A DNA stretch of 64,000 nucleotides from Corallium rubrum (taxonomy: Eukaryota; Cnidaria; Anthozoa; Scleralcyonacea; Coralliidae): positions 15,311,419 to 15,375,418 of the forward strand of contig OZ036004.1 in the NCBI GenBank assembly GCA_964035015.1, in the 5' to 3' direction. This document shows positions 50,288 through 60,283 of the stretch, one piece after another. How positions within the stretch are numbered: position 1 is the first letter of the stretch; each line of letters begins with the position of its first letter. A program made the translations under genes and the position numbers. The notes under the pieces are model-generated. The model worked only from the letters and a program-made list of their open reading frames with translations. It was not told where the DNA came from and made no database searches.

Positions 50288-50902
50288 GCCGTGGTGACAA
50301 CAAACAGACAATGAAGACTAAGTAAGACTCAACTTTACATTTGTGTTTTGAAAAAAGGGTAAAGAAAATTACGAAGGGGTAATTTCAGAATATATTACAA
50401 TATTGACAAGGAAGCCATGCACAAATTACCTCCTTATTGTTTTGCCAGTATGCTTATATTTTTAACTTTTGTGTCGGAATCTCGGACAAGCCCAAATATT
50501 TCAGTGTTTTCCCGATCTTTTTTTGAGGACGAGCTCGGAGGTCGTGCATGCACAAAACTTTTGGCAGCGGTGTTGATTGGTGGTGTATTTTTCCGGTATG
50601 ACGTCAAGGACAATTATGGAGTACGCATTCTCCTAGAAACGCGGTAATGCTTCAAAAGGACCTGAGAAGGCTTCGCTGATAAATTATTTGCTTTACCACG
50701 AAATTCATCTTTTTCTTTACTTTTGCTAAGTTAAGATGAACCCTTTCAGAAGAAAATATAAGTTGACCTTTAAAAAAAGCAATTTATGCTGATAGAGAAG
50801 ACATCAATTTTTATGATTATTTGAATCATTGTATGCCCTTTTTTGTCACCCGGCATAATACGAAACGACGAATTTATTCATAATTACTGTGCTAAATTAT
50901 AG
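50288..50902. other. Intron 3 right part of PPIP5K
   Basis: It begins with the right target duplication GCCGTG (50288-50293). No other feature; frames within show no domain. It ends in the acceptor CTAAATTATAG (50892-50902). Confidence 0.6.
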
Positions 50903-51091
50903 GTTCTTCGACCTTTTTAACAAATACGGGGGAACAAAGGAAGGGAAGTTGAAACTTAAGAAACCCAAGCAACTACAGGAGGTGCTGAACATTTCTCGCA
51001 CTCTTCTGGATTTTGCCAAAACGCCTGGTAATAGCGAGGAATTGTTTGAATCACAGCATAAATTGGAACAGCTAAAAGGTGTCTTGGAAAT
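50903..51091 (+). CDS. PPIP5K: PPIP5K exon (phosphatase-like domain)
   Basis: A 189-bp exon entering in phase 2, which restores a Met codon with the previous exon, and leaving in phase 2 at GTAAGT. Encodes [20 protein letters not shown] and [20 protein letters not shown], then [10 protein letters not shown], the stretch that follows RHGDRTP in PPIP5K proteins. Thus the 20.6-kb intron with the Polinton lies inside the phosphatase-like domain coding region. The next exon was not found before 64 kb, so the gene continues beyond or through a long intron. Confidence 0.95.
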
Positions 51092-51763
51092 GTAAGTATG
51101 ACCTCTTATTATTGTTATTTCTTTAGGCATAACTGGAACAGCTTCTCTGTGTAGGTCGTGTTATCATTATTAACGTTAAAGTGTCTGTGAACTGACAATT
51201 TCTGACGGAACAAATTTGAAGCTCATAATCTGAATAATCATTTTCTAAAATATTGAAATGGGGTACACCTTGCTTCAAAGTTGCCTTCCTGACATTACAA
51301 AATAAGGATAAACAGGGATTGAATATATAGTGCAGATTCCGTTGGATTATTAAAATTAATAGTTGTTATGCATAGTTGTCCAATTGCACTTGTCATCAAG
51401 CACTCTAACCTAGCAATTAGTTTCTTCAAAATGGATAAGGCATGGTAAACTTTGAGAGTTTATAGCTCAAAGACTATGCAGCAAATTTGCTTGTCAGTTT
51501 CAGTGAATGCTCCTGTCATACCACAGTTAATAAAATGAGATGGTTTGGCTAACCGGCAAACTTCAAAGAGATTAGTCATGCGGCGGCAAATCATGTTGAG
51601 GCTCAAAGGAGAAAGATATCACGTGACGAGTATAGTGCATCGACAGAAATTCATTATAAGCAATACTATAGTGCGTTGTTGGTGTACCTTGAAGTAAAGA
51701 AAAATGTTCTGGACAATAAAAGCCGACACCCTAAGTAAGTAAGAATTTTGGATTCAGGGAAAC
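51092..51763. other. Intronic or flanking non-coding sequence
   Basis: No feature recognised. Confidence 0.5.
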
Positions 51764-51934
51764 ATGGAAAGTGATTTAGAGTCAGTTGTTGCGGTTTCTG
51801 AGCCATTCGAAGAAGAATTTCAGGCGAATATTGAGTCGGGAGAGATTAGTGAGTCGGGGTCTAAAATTAAGAAGAAACCAGGCAACCGTCGTTCAACAGT
51901 CGTTTTATCTTCATATCGCTATCGAATTGGTTGA
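51764..51934 (+). CDS. Possible short ORF with acidic N-terminus
   Basis: 56 codons from ATG 51764: MESDLESVVAVSEPFEEEF, then an acidic/Ser stretch and KKKPGNRRSTVV before a stop. The composition looks protein-like and an acidic start like this is seen in several transposase families, but no domain follows. It may be a first exon or an element remnant. Low support. Confidence 0.25.
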   Translation: MESDLESVVAVSEPFEEEFQANIESGEISESGSKIKKKPGNRRSTVVLSSYRYRIG

Positions 51935-52059
51935 AGAAAACGCCGAAGCCGTTGACGCTAAATTGGATTGATGTCCAATACCGGCGATAGGAATCGGATG
52001 GAGAAAGAATAATTCATGTGGTTCAGATCGATCAATCGGGCATAGATTTGTCCGTGCGA

Positions 52060-53295
52060 TACACGATTGTTAAATTGGTCCGATGGACAAGGGTTTTTCC
52101 GATAGGAAAATATTTGTCCGATGGAAGGGATGGACATGTATTTTTAAAAATTCCAACAGGAAAATACGAACTGGGTTCGAGGTAACTTGGATGTTTTCCG
52201 TTGGTTCGGATGGATCCGATTGATCCGTTGGACGAGGGTTTTTCCGATAGGAAAATATTTGTCGGATGGAACGGATGGACATGTATTTTTTCAACAGGAA
52301 AATACGTGTCGGATAGGATAGTTGATGTGAGAAAAGAGGACTGGGAGAGAGATGTCTTGTACGTTTTCCGTTGGTTCGGTTGGATCTGATTGATCCGTTG
52401 GACAAGGGTTTTTCCGATAGGAAAATATTTGTCGGATGGAACGGATGGACATGTATTTTTTCAACAGGAAAATACGTGTCGGATGGGATAGTTGATGTGA
52501 AAGAAGAGGAATCGGAGAGATGTCTTGGACGATTTCCGTTGGTTCGGATGGATCCGATTGATCCGATGGACAAGCGTTTTTCCGATCGGAAAATATTTGT
52601 CGGATGGAACGGATGGACATGTATTTTTCCAATAGGAAAATTCGTGTCGGATGGGATACTTGATGTGAGAGAAGAGGACTGGGAGATAGATGTCTTGTAC
52701 GTTTTCCGTTAGTTCGGATGGATCCGATTGATCCGATGGACAAGGGTTTTTCCGATCGGAAAATATTTGTCGGATGGAACCGATGGACATTTCCAATAGG
52801 AAAATATGTGTCGGATGGGATAGTTGATGTAAGAGAAGAGGACTGGCAGAGAGATGTCTTGTACGGTTTCCATTGGTTCGGATGGCTCCGATTGATCCGA
52901 TGGACAAGGGTTTTTTCGATCGGAAAATATTTGTCGGATGGAACGGATGTACACATATTTTTCCAATAGGAAAATACCTGCCGGATGGGATAGTTGATGT
53001 GAGAGGAGAGGACTGGGAGAGAGATGTCTTGTACGTTTTCCGTTGGTTCGGATGGATCCGATTGATCCGATGGACAAGGTATCGGAAAATATTTGACGGA
53101 TGGAACGGATGGACATGTATTTTTTCAAAAGGAAAATACGTGTCGGATGGGATAGTTGATGTGAAAGAAGAGGACTGGGAGAGAGATGTCTTGGACGATT
53201 TCTGTTGGTTCGGATGGATCCGATTGATCCGATGGACAAGGGATTTTCCAATAGGAAAATATCTGTCGGATGGAATGTATGGACATGTATTTTGT
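52060..53295. repeat. Tandem repeat array with ~170-bp unit, about 7 copies
   Basis: The landmark CCGTTGGTTCGGATGGATCC recurs, with variation, near 52199, 52369, 52539, 52708, 52870, 53040 and 53203 (spacing 162-170 bp). Each unit also has TTCCGATAGGAAAATATTTG, GTCGGATGGAACGGATGGAC and an AGAGGACTGGGAGAGAGATG segment. Frames are mostly open on both strands, but the unit is not a multiple of three and the proteins do not repeat in frame, so these are not genes. Confidence 0.9.
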
Positions 53296-53452
53296 TAACT
53301 TTTATGGTTTATAGCGTATTTATTGAAGAAAAAGTTCGCTTATACAGAATCTGCTTAGCTCGGCATTAAAAGGAAACAACAACATGAAACGTTCGATATA
53401 CGTTCAGATCACGTGTCCGTTTCACTAAATGTACCTATATGTCCCTAAATGT

Positions 53453-53455
<3 letters not shown>

Positions 53456-53525
<70 letters not shown>
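53456..53525. repeat. (TA)n microsatellite
   Basis: Perfect TA run. Further (TA)n runs are at about 53701-53750, 53844-53919 and 54964-55081, flanking the Penelope-related sequences. Confidence 0.95.
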
Positions 53526-53528
<3 letters not shown>

Positions 53529-53626
53529 CCAATGTGTTACCTTTGTGGTAGATTGAAGAGTGCTCAATACCAGGAGTTTGGTAGAGCGGAATAACATTGA
53601 ACAATGAACTGAGTCAATCACATACA

Positions 53627-53677
53627 GTTGCCTGAAGATCGTCTCAAGACGTGAGGCGTGAAACTCAGAGTAGCAAC
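53627..53677 (+). ncRNA. Type I hammerhead ribozyme-like motif (copy A)
   Basis: Core CTGAAGA (53632-53638) and GAAA (53660-53663). Stem I: GTTGC (53627-53631) pairs with GCAAC (53673-53677). Stem II: TCGTCTCA with TGAGGCGT around loop AGACG, seven pairs including one G-U beyond a U-U at the base. Stem III is minimal: ACT/AGT with a CAG loop. The cleavage triplet is GTA, predicted cut after 53672. Minimal-stem-III type I hammerheads are known in Penelope-like elements. Confidence 0.7.
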
Positions 53678-53712
53678 GACTATATTTTAGGATTTAAACT
53701 GTTATATATATA

Positions 53713-53753
<41 letters not shown>

Positions 53754-53756
53754 AGG

Positions 53757-53790
53757 TCGTGGGTTCGATTCCTACTGGGGTCTGCATTTT
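53757..53790 (+). other. tRNA T-arm/B-box-like segment
   Basis: GTGGGTTCGATTCCTACTGG contains a perfect GGTTCGATTCC B box with a 5-bp stem possibility. No A box or cloverleaf can be built because a (TA)n tract lies directly upstream. It may be a fragment of a tRNA-derived SINE. Confidence 0.3.
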
Positions 53791-53840
53791 TAAAATGCTT
53801 CCCAGTTTGGTTTCGTTACACTCGGAGAACAACCTTATTA

Positions 53841-53920
<80 letters not shown>

Positions 53921-53934
53921 GCTTACCTCAAAAG

Positions 53935-53977
53935 TCTGCAACATGCTGTTTCATCTAAAAAAGAATCTTCAGGCAGA
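53935..53977 (-). ncRNA. Type I hammerhead ribozyme-like motif (copy B, minus strand)
   Basis: On the minus strand: stem I TCTGC/GCAGA, core CTGAAGA (53972-53966), short stem II (TCT/AGA with a U-rich loop), GAAA (53952-53949), minimal stem III around a GCA loop and cleavage triplet GTT, predicted cut just before GCAGA. It is the inverted partner of copy C, with one loop difference. Confidence 0.65.
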
Positions 53978-54238
53978 TGGTGAAAAACTGCACCCATATA
54001 TCAGAACGCACTTAGGCACAGCAACTTTGATCATGATCTTAGCTACACTCAACACACAGCACAGCAACCACGCAGGAATAGGCAACGCAACATCACTTGG
54101 TTCAACCCACCTTTTAGCAAGAGTGTAAGCACAAACATAGGACGTAATTTCCTAAACCTAATTGACAAACACTTCCCACCACACCACAAGCTCCATAAGA
54201 TTTTTAACAGAAACACAGTCAAAGTAAGTTACAGCTGC

Positions 54239-54814
54239 ATGAACAATGTTAAGTCAATAATCACTAAACACAGTGCACACATATCTAGGAATAACATGCC
54301 ACAGGATAAGGACACTAGCAGTTGCAATTGTAGGAAAAACACGAATTGTCCACTTAGAAAACAATGCATGACTAGGGACATAGTATACAAAGCAACAGTC
54401 ACAGTAAACAACACAAACACGATCAAGAATTACATTGGCATGACTTCAACCACATTCAAAGAGCGATTGGCCAACCACACTAAATCTTTTCAGCATAAAA
54501 AGCATGCAAACGACACCGAGCTTTCGAAATATATTTGGGCATTGAAAGAAAACATTAAGGATTTTAGTATTAATTGGCAAATTTTAAAACATTCTATTTC
54601 GTACACGGGATGTTCAAAACGATGTAATTTATGTTTAGAAGAAAAATTTTATATTTTGAAAGATAAAAACAAGAATTGTTTACTCAACAAAATAGCAGAA
54701 ATTATCAGTCAATGTCGTCATCGAAATAAATTCCGCGCAAACAGCGCAACAAAAGCCATGAATGCATGTATTGTTTCTCCCCCACACTCCCACGTTTCGG
54801 CAGGAAGGATATAA
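54239..54814 (+). CDS. GIY-YIG endonuclease domain of a Penelope-like element
   Basis: 191 residues from ATG 54239. A Cys cluster (CNCRKNTNCPLRKQC, about 29-43) precedes the nuclease: IVYKATV (the GIY strand), NYIGMTSTTFKERLANH (YIG and the catalytic Arg, about 64-80), ELSKYIWAL (Glu) and a second Cys-rich part with SKRCNLCLEEKF. The motif order and Cys linker are those of Penelope/Neptune elements. Intact as a domain, but the reverse transcriptase upstream is missing; related sequence starts near 53990 in another frame. Confidence 0.85.
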   Translation: MNNVKSIITKHSAHISRNNMPQDKDTSSCNCRKNTNCPLRKQCMTRDIVYKATVTVNNTNTIKNYIGMTSTTFKERLANHTKSFQHKKHANDTELSKYIWALKENIKDFSINWQILKHSISYTGCSKRCNLCLEEKFYILKDKNKNCLLNKIAEIISQCRHRNKFRANSATKAMNACIVSPPHSHVSAGRI

Positions 54815-54840
54815 GCACCCCCTGTTTTCGAAAATTGTCA

Positions 54841-54883
54841 TCTGCCTGAAGATTCTTTTTTAGATGAAACAGCCTGTTGCAGA
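54841..54883 (+). ncRNA. Type I hammerhead ribozyme-like motif (copy C)
   Basis: Stem I TCTGC (54841-54845) with GCAGA (54879-54883); core CTGAAGA (54846-54852); stem II TCT/AGA with loop of U; GAAA (54866-54869); minimal stem III CA/TG around GCC; cleavage triplet GTT, predicted cut after 54878. It lies just 3' of the GIY-YIG ORF. Confidence 0.7.
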
Positions 54884-54962
54884 CTTTTGAGGTAAGCGAA
54901 AATCTATATTTGCTCTAACTATATGTTATCGAGCACTCTTTGCGTTTCGTAGACCAAAACCC

Positions 54963-55060
<98 letters not shown>

Positions 55061-55176
55061 ATATATATATATATATATATACCAGTTAATACTTGAATAC
55101 TCTAATATATCAACACCCCCACTCAGACTCAGATTTGTAGTCACTATGATGAGTCTGTTCTCATGCTTCAGCTAGT

Positions 55177-55518
55177 TCAGTTACCCAATAAAACACAACG
55201 ATGTTTTTCAACTTTAACACGTGTTAAAGACTTGGTCAATATATCCGCTGTCATATCGTCCGTTGGAATGTAATGAATTCCGACTTCTCCGTTTTCTACT
55301 CTTTCTCTGATAAAATGTAGCTTCGTGTCGATATGTTTCGATCTCTTGTACATAACTGGGTTGTGACACATCTTGATACACGATTGGTTATCTTCTCCGA
55401 TTTGGGTTGGCTCTTTCACGGGATAACCAAAATCTTTCATTACTGATCTAAGATAAATTGCTTCTTGAACTGCCGCTGCCATAGCTTGATATTCAGCTTC
55501 TGTTGATGATAACGCGAC
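55177..55518 (-). pseudogene. Ty1/copia RNase H, C-terminal part
   Basis: Minus-strand frame with VALSSTEAEYQAM (reaching into 55518), EAIYLRSVMKDFGYP, EDNQSCI, KRSKHIDTKLHFIRE and DMTADILTKSL, all standard copia RNase H blocks. It continues from 60284-60655 once the 4,763-bp insertion is removed. It ends near the copia pol terminus at 55177. Confidence 0.88.
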
Positions 55519-55532
55519 TGCACTCTAAAAAC

Positions 55533-55885
55533 AAGGTGTGTAGATATTACACACCTTTCTTGTCGCCAAATTCGCACACCTTTTGCTGTGTATTTATACA
55601 CACCTTAAGGTGTGTATTTGCAGGGAAAAGGTGTGTATTTATACACACCTTTTTGCCAATTAAGGTGTGTATTATTACACACCTTAAGGCGTGCAATTTG
55701 CTTGTCGCCAAATTCGCACACCTTAAGCCGTGTTTTCTAGAAAGGTGTGTATTTATACACACCTAAGGTGTGCATTTCCTAGACGCATACACACCTTAAG
55801 GTGTGCTGTAACAGCACACCTTAAGGCGTTTATTTATACACACCTTTAGATGTGTATCGAAAGGTGTGTATAAATAAACACCAGT
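55533..55885. repeat. Left subterminal array of GGTGTGTA palindromes
   Basis: More than a dozen copies of AAGGTGTGTA or its complement TACACACCTT, many paired head to head as GGTGTGTATTTATACACACC, with variants GGCGTG and GGTGTGC. Interspersed phrase TTGTCGCCAAATTCGCACACC occurs twice. Likely binding sites for the mobilising enzyme. Confidence 0.9.
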
Positions 55886-56289
55886 CATCGCGTCAACGGC
55901 TACGAAAGGTAGAAATTTTCTAGAAACAGAAACTCAAAAAATTAAAAACTATAAAATATTTAATGCCTATGAAGATAAAATATACAAGTTTCGATGAGTT
56001 ATAGATACATTATTAGTGAGCTTAAGCAAGCGACGTTTTTGTCAACACGGTGACGGACGTCACGCGAAAGTTAGCTGACCTAATTTTCGCGGCGTGTTTC
56101 ATCAAGACGCTCGTGTGAGGACGCCATAGACATTAAAGACCTCAAGTTTTGCTATATTCGTTGAAGATCACCACAAACTGACACAAACGCAGTTTTTAAT
56201 CCAGGCTCCTCTCGGAAATCTGACGTCCGTGGCGTCAAAAGCGTTGCTTGCTTAAGCTCACTATTTACAACGAACAACTGGCTATATAT
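55886..56289. other. Non-coding interior of the 4.8-kb element
   Basis: No gene seen. ACGTCACG/GACGTCCGTG motifs and the inverted phrase CTTAAGCAAGC(G/A)ACG...GCGTTGCTTGCTTAAG flank about 56015-56262, forming a small fold-back. Confidence 0.4.
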
Positions 56290-56556
56290 TTACAATGAAA
56301 TTTTCCTTTTTACTTCAGCTAAAAACGAGCAATATTTTGACCCACGATAAACATCGTCCACACAACATAAACCAATGTCTTGTAAAAAACTTAAAACACC
56401 TTTAAAACAAACTGGATAAGACACATGAAACACATAATAACAAGCAATAACATATAATAAACCGTCTAATAGTTCCTTGGTGGGACACTCCACGATCGCT
56501 TCATCCTCTCCAGCAATAAATATCTGGTTTATATCAGTAATTCTGTTCCAGTGCAA
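56290..56556 (-). CDS. Possible last exon of the element's minus-strand gene
   Basis: An 80-90 codon open segment with IFIAGEDEAIVECPTKELLD, GLLYVIACYYVFHVSYPVCF and GVLSFLQDIGLC. This hydrophobic YYVF-x3-YP pattern is one I recall from the C-termini of uncharacterised SAM-domain proteins numerous in coral genomes. No ATG precedes it in frame, so it is probably an internal/terminal exon; the acceptor was not fixed. Modest support. Confidence 0.35.
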   Translation of the reverse strand: MHWNRITDINQIFIAGEDEAIVECPTKELLDGLLYVIACYYVFHVSYPVCFKGVLSFLQDIGLCCVDDVYRGSKYCSFLAEVKRKISL

Positions 56557-58915
56557 ACAATTTTAAACTCAATGGTCCTTGACCGGAACATCTTGCTGGG
56601 CTGTGACGAAGGCTAAAAGGAGGGAAAAAATGAAATATTAAAATAGGAATTACAGATACTTATTTAATACCTGAACAACTACAAGATTTAAACGTTGTTT
56701 TGGTGTTACACCATCAGCTTGCAAATTGCCCTACTTTAGCACTTCAAGCTAACAGGTTAACACAATAACTGGCAATGCATGAACACAGATGCACGCTCTT
56801 TACATCTTATTCTGCCTGACATCAGAAAATTAAAACCAACAGCTGGATTTCAGTCACGTGATAGGTTTAGCGCTTGGTGGTCAACTCCAAATGGAAACAC
56901 AGTTATCGGATCGAGTTCAGTATTCATTATAGGTATTGACCTTATCTTGGGTAGCAAATATATACAATTTAACGAAATTTGCTCGCTTCCACATGGCATA
57001 AAGCAGTTGACCACCAAGCATTTTCCCATGTATAAGTCTTGTGGAGAGTATTTCAATAAATGGGTTCTCTCTCTTGTTTAACCCATTTATAGTACCCTTC
57101 TACTGCAGGACAGTACTCTTGCACTAATGACTTAAGTCAACCTTGAATTAGTCAGTCAGATAAAATATAAATATAGGTACAATTTTACTTGCCAGTGCAA
57201 GAGTACTGCCAGTTAGTGGGGTAACAGAACTAATTTAAGGCGGGCTTTCCAAGCAATGGGAAAAGGATTACATCATTACGCAGTCTACAACAAAAAAATA
57301 AATACATCACTTGCAAGCGTTGATTACTTGCCTTGATTAACTGGTATTTTCACCAGAAATTTTTAATGTTACATCAGTTTTTACTGGGTTTCTAGGTATA
57401 ATTTGTTATTGGTCACGTGAGTCACATTTTTTGTTACGTGATTCATGCTGTGGAGTAAGTTTGATTAAACATGCATAGTTCTGTTGACTATGATGCTAAC
57501 CTAGCCAAAAATTGTTCATTTTACATGTTTAAACTGAGTTAATTGGTTATATTTGTCACCAGTCATGTGAGTCACATTTTTGTGTCATGTGAGTCACGCT
57601 GCATTTGTAAGATCGTTTCTTAAACAAAAGATGATTTTCAAAAAAGTCAATTGAGAGTCATAGTGATCATGTCCCAGTATATTTTTTTATGAAAGTTAGA
57701 AAAATATAAAATTATTAAGTTGCCAGGAAAATAGATAAGAATACCATTAGGTTAGAATTTTTTCTTTTCTGGCTGTCACGTGAGTCACAAAAAGTAAATG
57801 GCTATATCTGAGGCTGTGAGTATAATTATCAGGAATTAAACAAATCATCTTGAATATCTCCCTAGATAGTTTCTTGCCTGAAGTGAGTTTGGGTTTTTCT
57901 AAATCAGACGTGGCCGAAACATACAATTGAATCCTAAAATTTTTGTGACTTGGTCACATGAGTCACGGTGAAATGGCTGTATATACGATCATTAAATTTC
58001 TAGGACATACAATAAAATATCAATTACATCATTAACTGTTACCACTCTAAAGATTATTTATTCTGCCATTCGAGTTTCAACCGAGTTAAATACTAACTAA
58101 TACTAAGACACATCTGGACAAATGCCAGCTAATGTGTTAACAAGAGAAAATTTGCAGGCAGTTGAATAATGGATTAGCTGCATGGCAGTATTCTTCTACT
58201 GGGTAAATTTCCCCCAGCAAGGGTAGGGAATTGGAGAATGGGCAATATTGAAGAGGGGTTGTAAAATTATAATAAAAGTGGGCTAAATAGGGCAGTTAGA
58301 ATGACTTGGTGACCCATTGCAAAAATCTTGAATAGTTTTTCTTGTTTAAAATGGACAAACACCGCAAAATAAAATTCAATTTACTTACATGTTCTGGTTG
58401 GGTCATGAAAGGATATTCCTTAATTATCTGTTTGGTCGATGTAGCCTTTCGCCTCATCCCCAGGAGCTTGCTAATAGAATTTACCCTAACTGCAATGACA
58501 TTACTCCACCCTTAAAGTAAATTTACAGTTTTAAGAGTAAAGTCATAGCCTTGCTGTTTTGATTTGCTTTTACAAACGCTTATATAAGACTTCAATTCCA
58601 AAATCCAATGTTTTGTCATTGGCAATATAGCCCAACTAAAGACTTAAACTACTTTTCTATTACCTGTTGACTATATAATTGAAGTTAAATATACTTGAAG
58701 TTAAATATACTTGAAGTTACATGGCTGGTTGTGATGAACTTAGGTAAATACGCGGAATAACAACAACTCATATAAACAAATTTACTATTTGCCACCATCT
58801 TGGTTACAAGACTTGAAGCAAACGACCCAAGCACATTACTTTCAACCATAATACTTTTCTGCTACTTTAATACTATTTATGAAACTTATAAAGATAGACT
58901 TAGTATTATAATAGA
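56557..58915. other. Interior of the 4.8-kb element without recognised genes
   Basis: A 100-codon frame at 56779-57081 (plus) has no known domain. Between 57410 and 57970 the 14-mer GTCACGTGAGTCAC and close variants occur about five times. Probably introns of the minus-strand gene. Confidence 0.4.
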
Positions 58916-58916
58916 G

Positions 58917-59043
58917 TTTACCGTTTCTACTGAAGAGATTATGTGCTTTAGTTGAAGGCGATGTGTTGTCGTCGGGACGATAGCTTTGAATTCGTCAATG
59001 TCGGCCATTAGCAAACATTAGTTTGGCCCATCAATACCTTGAT
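58917..59043 (-). pseudogene. Second SAM-like exon with an in-frame stop
   Basis: An acceptor (TTTTTCTAATTACAG) precedes DNA that reads, in phase with the first exon, DQGIDGPN, a TAA, then CLLMADIDEFKAIVPTTTHR followed by LQLKHIISSVE, ending at a GTAAAC donor-like site. The pattern fits the second half of a SAM domain. The TAA is probably a lesion. Confidence 0.4.
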
Positions 59044-59218
59044 CTGTAATTAGAAAAATTATAGTTAGTAATCCAAACAGTATAACAATAAAATATTAAC
59101 AACAGTGAGACATATTAAATCAGATATAAATAAAAGACTGCTAAAAGGTATAAGCCACATGGCAACATGCGATCACTGCAATATGTCGACACCAAATTAT
59201 TGAAACATGAATACTCAC

Positions 59219-59327
59219 CATATAACTTCTGAGCTGCTTCTGCGGGGAAAACCAAACCCAAATTAGGAACTTTTTGGCCGCTTAAAAAACTCATTAATTG
59301 CTGAGCTGACATTGTTTTAATGTCCAT
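59219..59327 (-). CDS. First exon of a SAM-like protein
   Basis: ATG 59327 opens MDIKTMSAQQLMSFLSGQ and continues with VPNLGLVFPAEAAQKLY, then a consensus donor (TATG then GTGAGT). The helical pattern matches the first half of a SAM domain. It would be the start of the element's only apparent gene. Confidence 0.4.
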
Positions 59328-59848
59328 CGTACAACCAGATACAAAGTATATAAAACGACAAAGACTTTAGTACCAAGGCGAAGTAGACTCGAAGGCATGA
59401 AAACACATGTGTGTAATTTAAGTAGCAATTTGGGGGGGGGGGGGCGATGGGCAAGGGGCAAGGGGCCGGCCGGTTATCACTTTTAGCGAAACTTCTTGTA
59501 AGCTTTTATTGACGACGTACTGATCTGGATATGACAAATCGAAAATTTCGACTGAGGAATCTCTAGAGGTATGTTAAAGTCCAAAAAGAAAACATAAAAT
59601 GGTAAATGCTTGCATGGAGCTTTTTCATGGCATGGAGCTTTTAAATTGAGTTCAAATTAATCAACCTCGCAAGCCGAGTCTTTGAGTTCAAGGATAACAA
59701 AGTCACAAACTACAAATCGCCGCAGTTTTTTTTTCTAGCTGACCGTAGTCTTCAAACAAAACGCATCCCTTAAATTTTGTTTTAAAATGCCAAATACAGA
59801 TGTATAACATTCCGACGCATAAATAAGTATAACATATAATATATAAAT

Positions 59849-60270
59849 AAGGTGTGTATTTCTAGAACAAAGGTGTGTAATGCCCAAGGTGTGTATAGCT
59901 GTAAGGTGTGTATTTGCCAAAAAGGTGTGTATAACTGTAAGGCGTGTAATGAGCTAAGGTGTGTATTTGCCAAAAAGGTGTGTATAGCTGTAAGGTGTGT
60001 AGTGAGCTAAGGCGTGTATTTGCCAAGAAGGTGTGTATAAATACACATCTTTGTAGCTAGAAGGTGTGCAGAGCAAAGGTGTGTAATTGAATAAATCCAA
60101 GGTGTGTATTCGTACACACCTAAGGTGTGTACCAATACACACCTTTGGGATGAAAGGTGTGTATAAATGCACACCTTGTCATGAATATTGCAAAAGATGT
60201 GTATTTATACACACCTTTTTTCCAAAAGATGTGTATTCGTACACACCTTAGGTGTGTATAATTACACACT
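59849..60270. repeat. Right subterminal array of GGTGTGTA palindromes
   Basis: Copies of AAGGTGTGTA spaced about 20-40 bp, mostly in one orientation from 59849 to 60050 and as head-to-head palindromes from 60025 to 60265. Mirrors the left array. Confidence 0.9.
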
Positions 60271-60283
60271 AGTTTTTAGAGTG

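Larger units (their letters stand above)
53919..54903 (+). mobile_element. Penelope-like element fragment bounded by inverted hammerhead-bearing segments
   Basis: A GIY-YIG endonuclease ORF (54239-54814) is flanked by inverted copies of a 60-bp segment: 53919-53981 on the minus strand and 54842-54903 on the plus strand, each with a hammerhead core. Penelope-like elements carry a C-terminal GIY-YIG domain, terminal repeats that can be inverted, and hammerheads. The reverse transcriptase part is absent, so this is a 5'-truncated copy. Confidence 0.75.
55521..60283. mobile_element. 4,763-bp DNA-transposon-like insertion with palindromic subterminal arrays
   Basis: Termini CACTCTAAAAAC and GTTTTTAGAGTG are perfect inverted 12-mers. 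The insertion splits a copia RNase H frame; removing it and one TG restores the coding KKQAT-VALSS junction, which fixes the boundaries and a 2-bp TG duplication. Each end carries ~350-420 bp of AAGGTGTGTATTTATACACACC-type palindromes (55533-55885 and 59849-60270). The interior has no transposase I can recognise but does hold a SAM-like spliced gene on the minus strand. Superfamily unknown. Confidence 0.8.

Noticed and set aside
52070..53298. Several 110-220 codon ORFs on both strands
   Set aside because: They run through the ~170-bp tandem repeat, whose unit is not a multiple of three, and show no domain.
55535..55880. CRISPR-like array of short repeats
   Set aside because: Units are palindromic, irregularly spaced, present in opposite sense at both ends of a transposon, in a eukaryotic genome without cas genes.
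56779..57081. 100-codon plus-strand ORF in the 4.8-kb element
   Set aside because: No recognisable family and opposite to the supported gene; kept only as a note.
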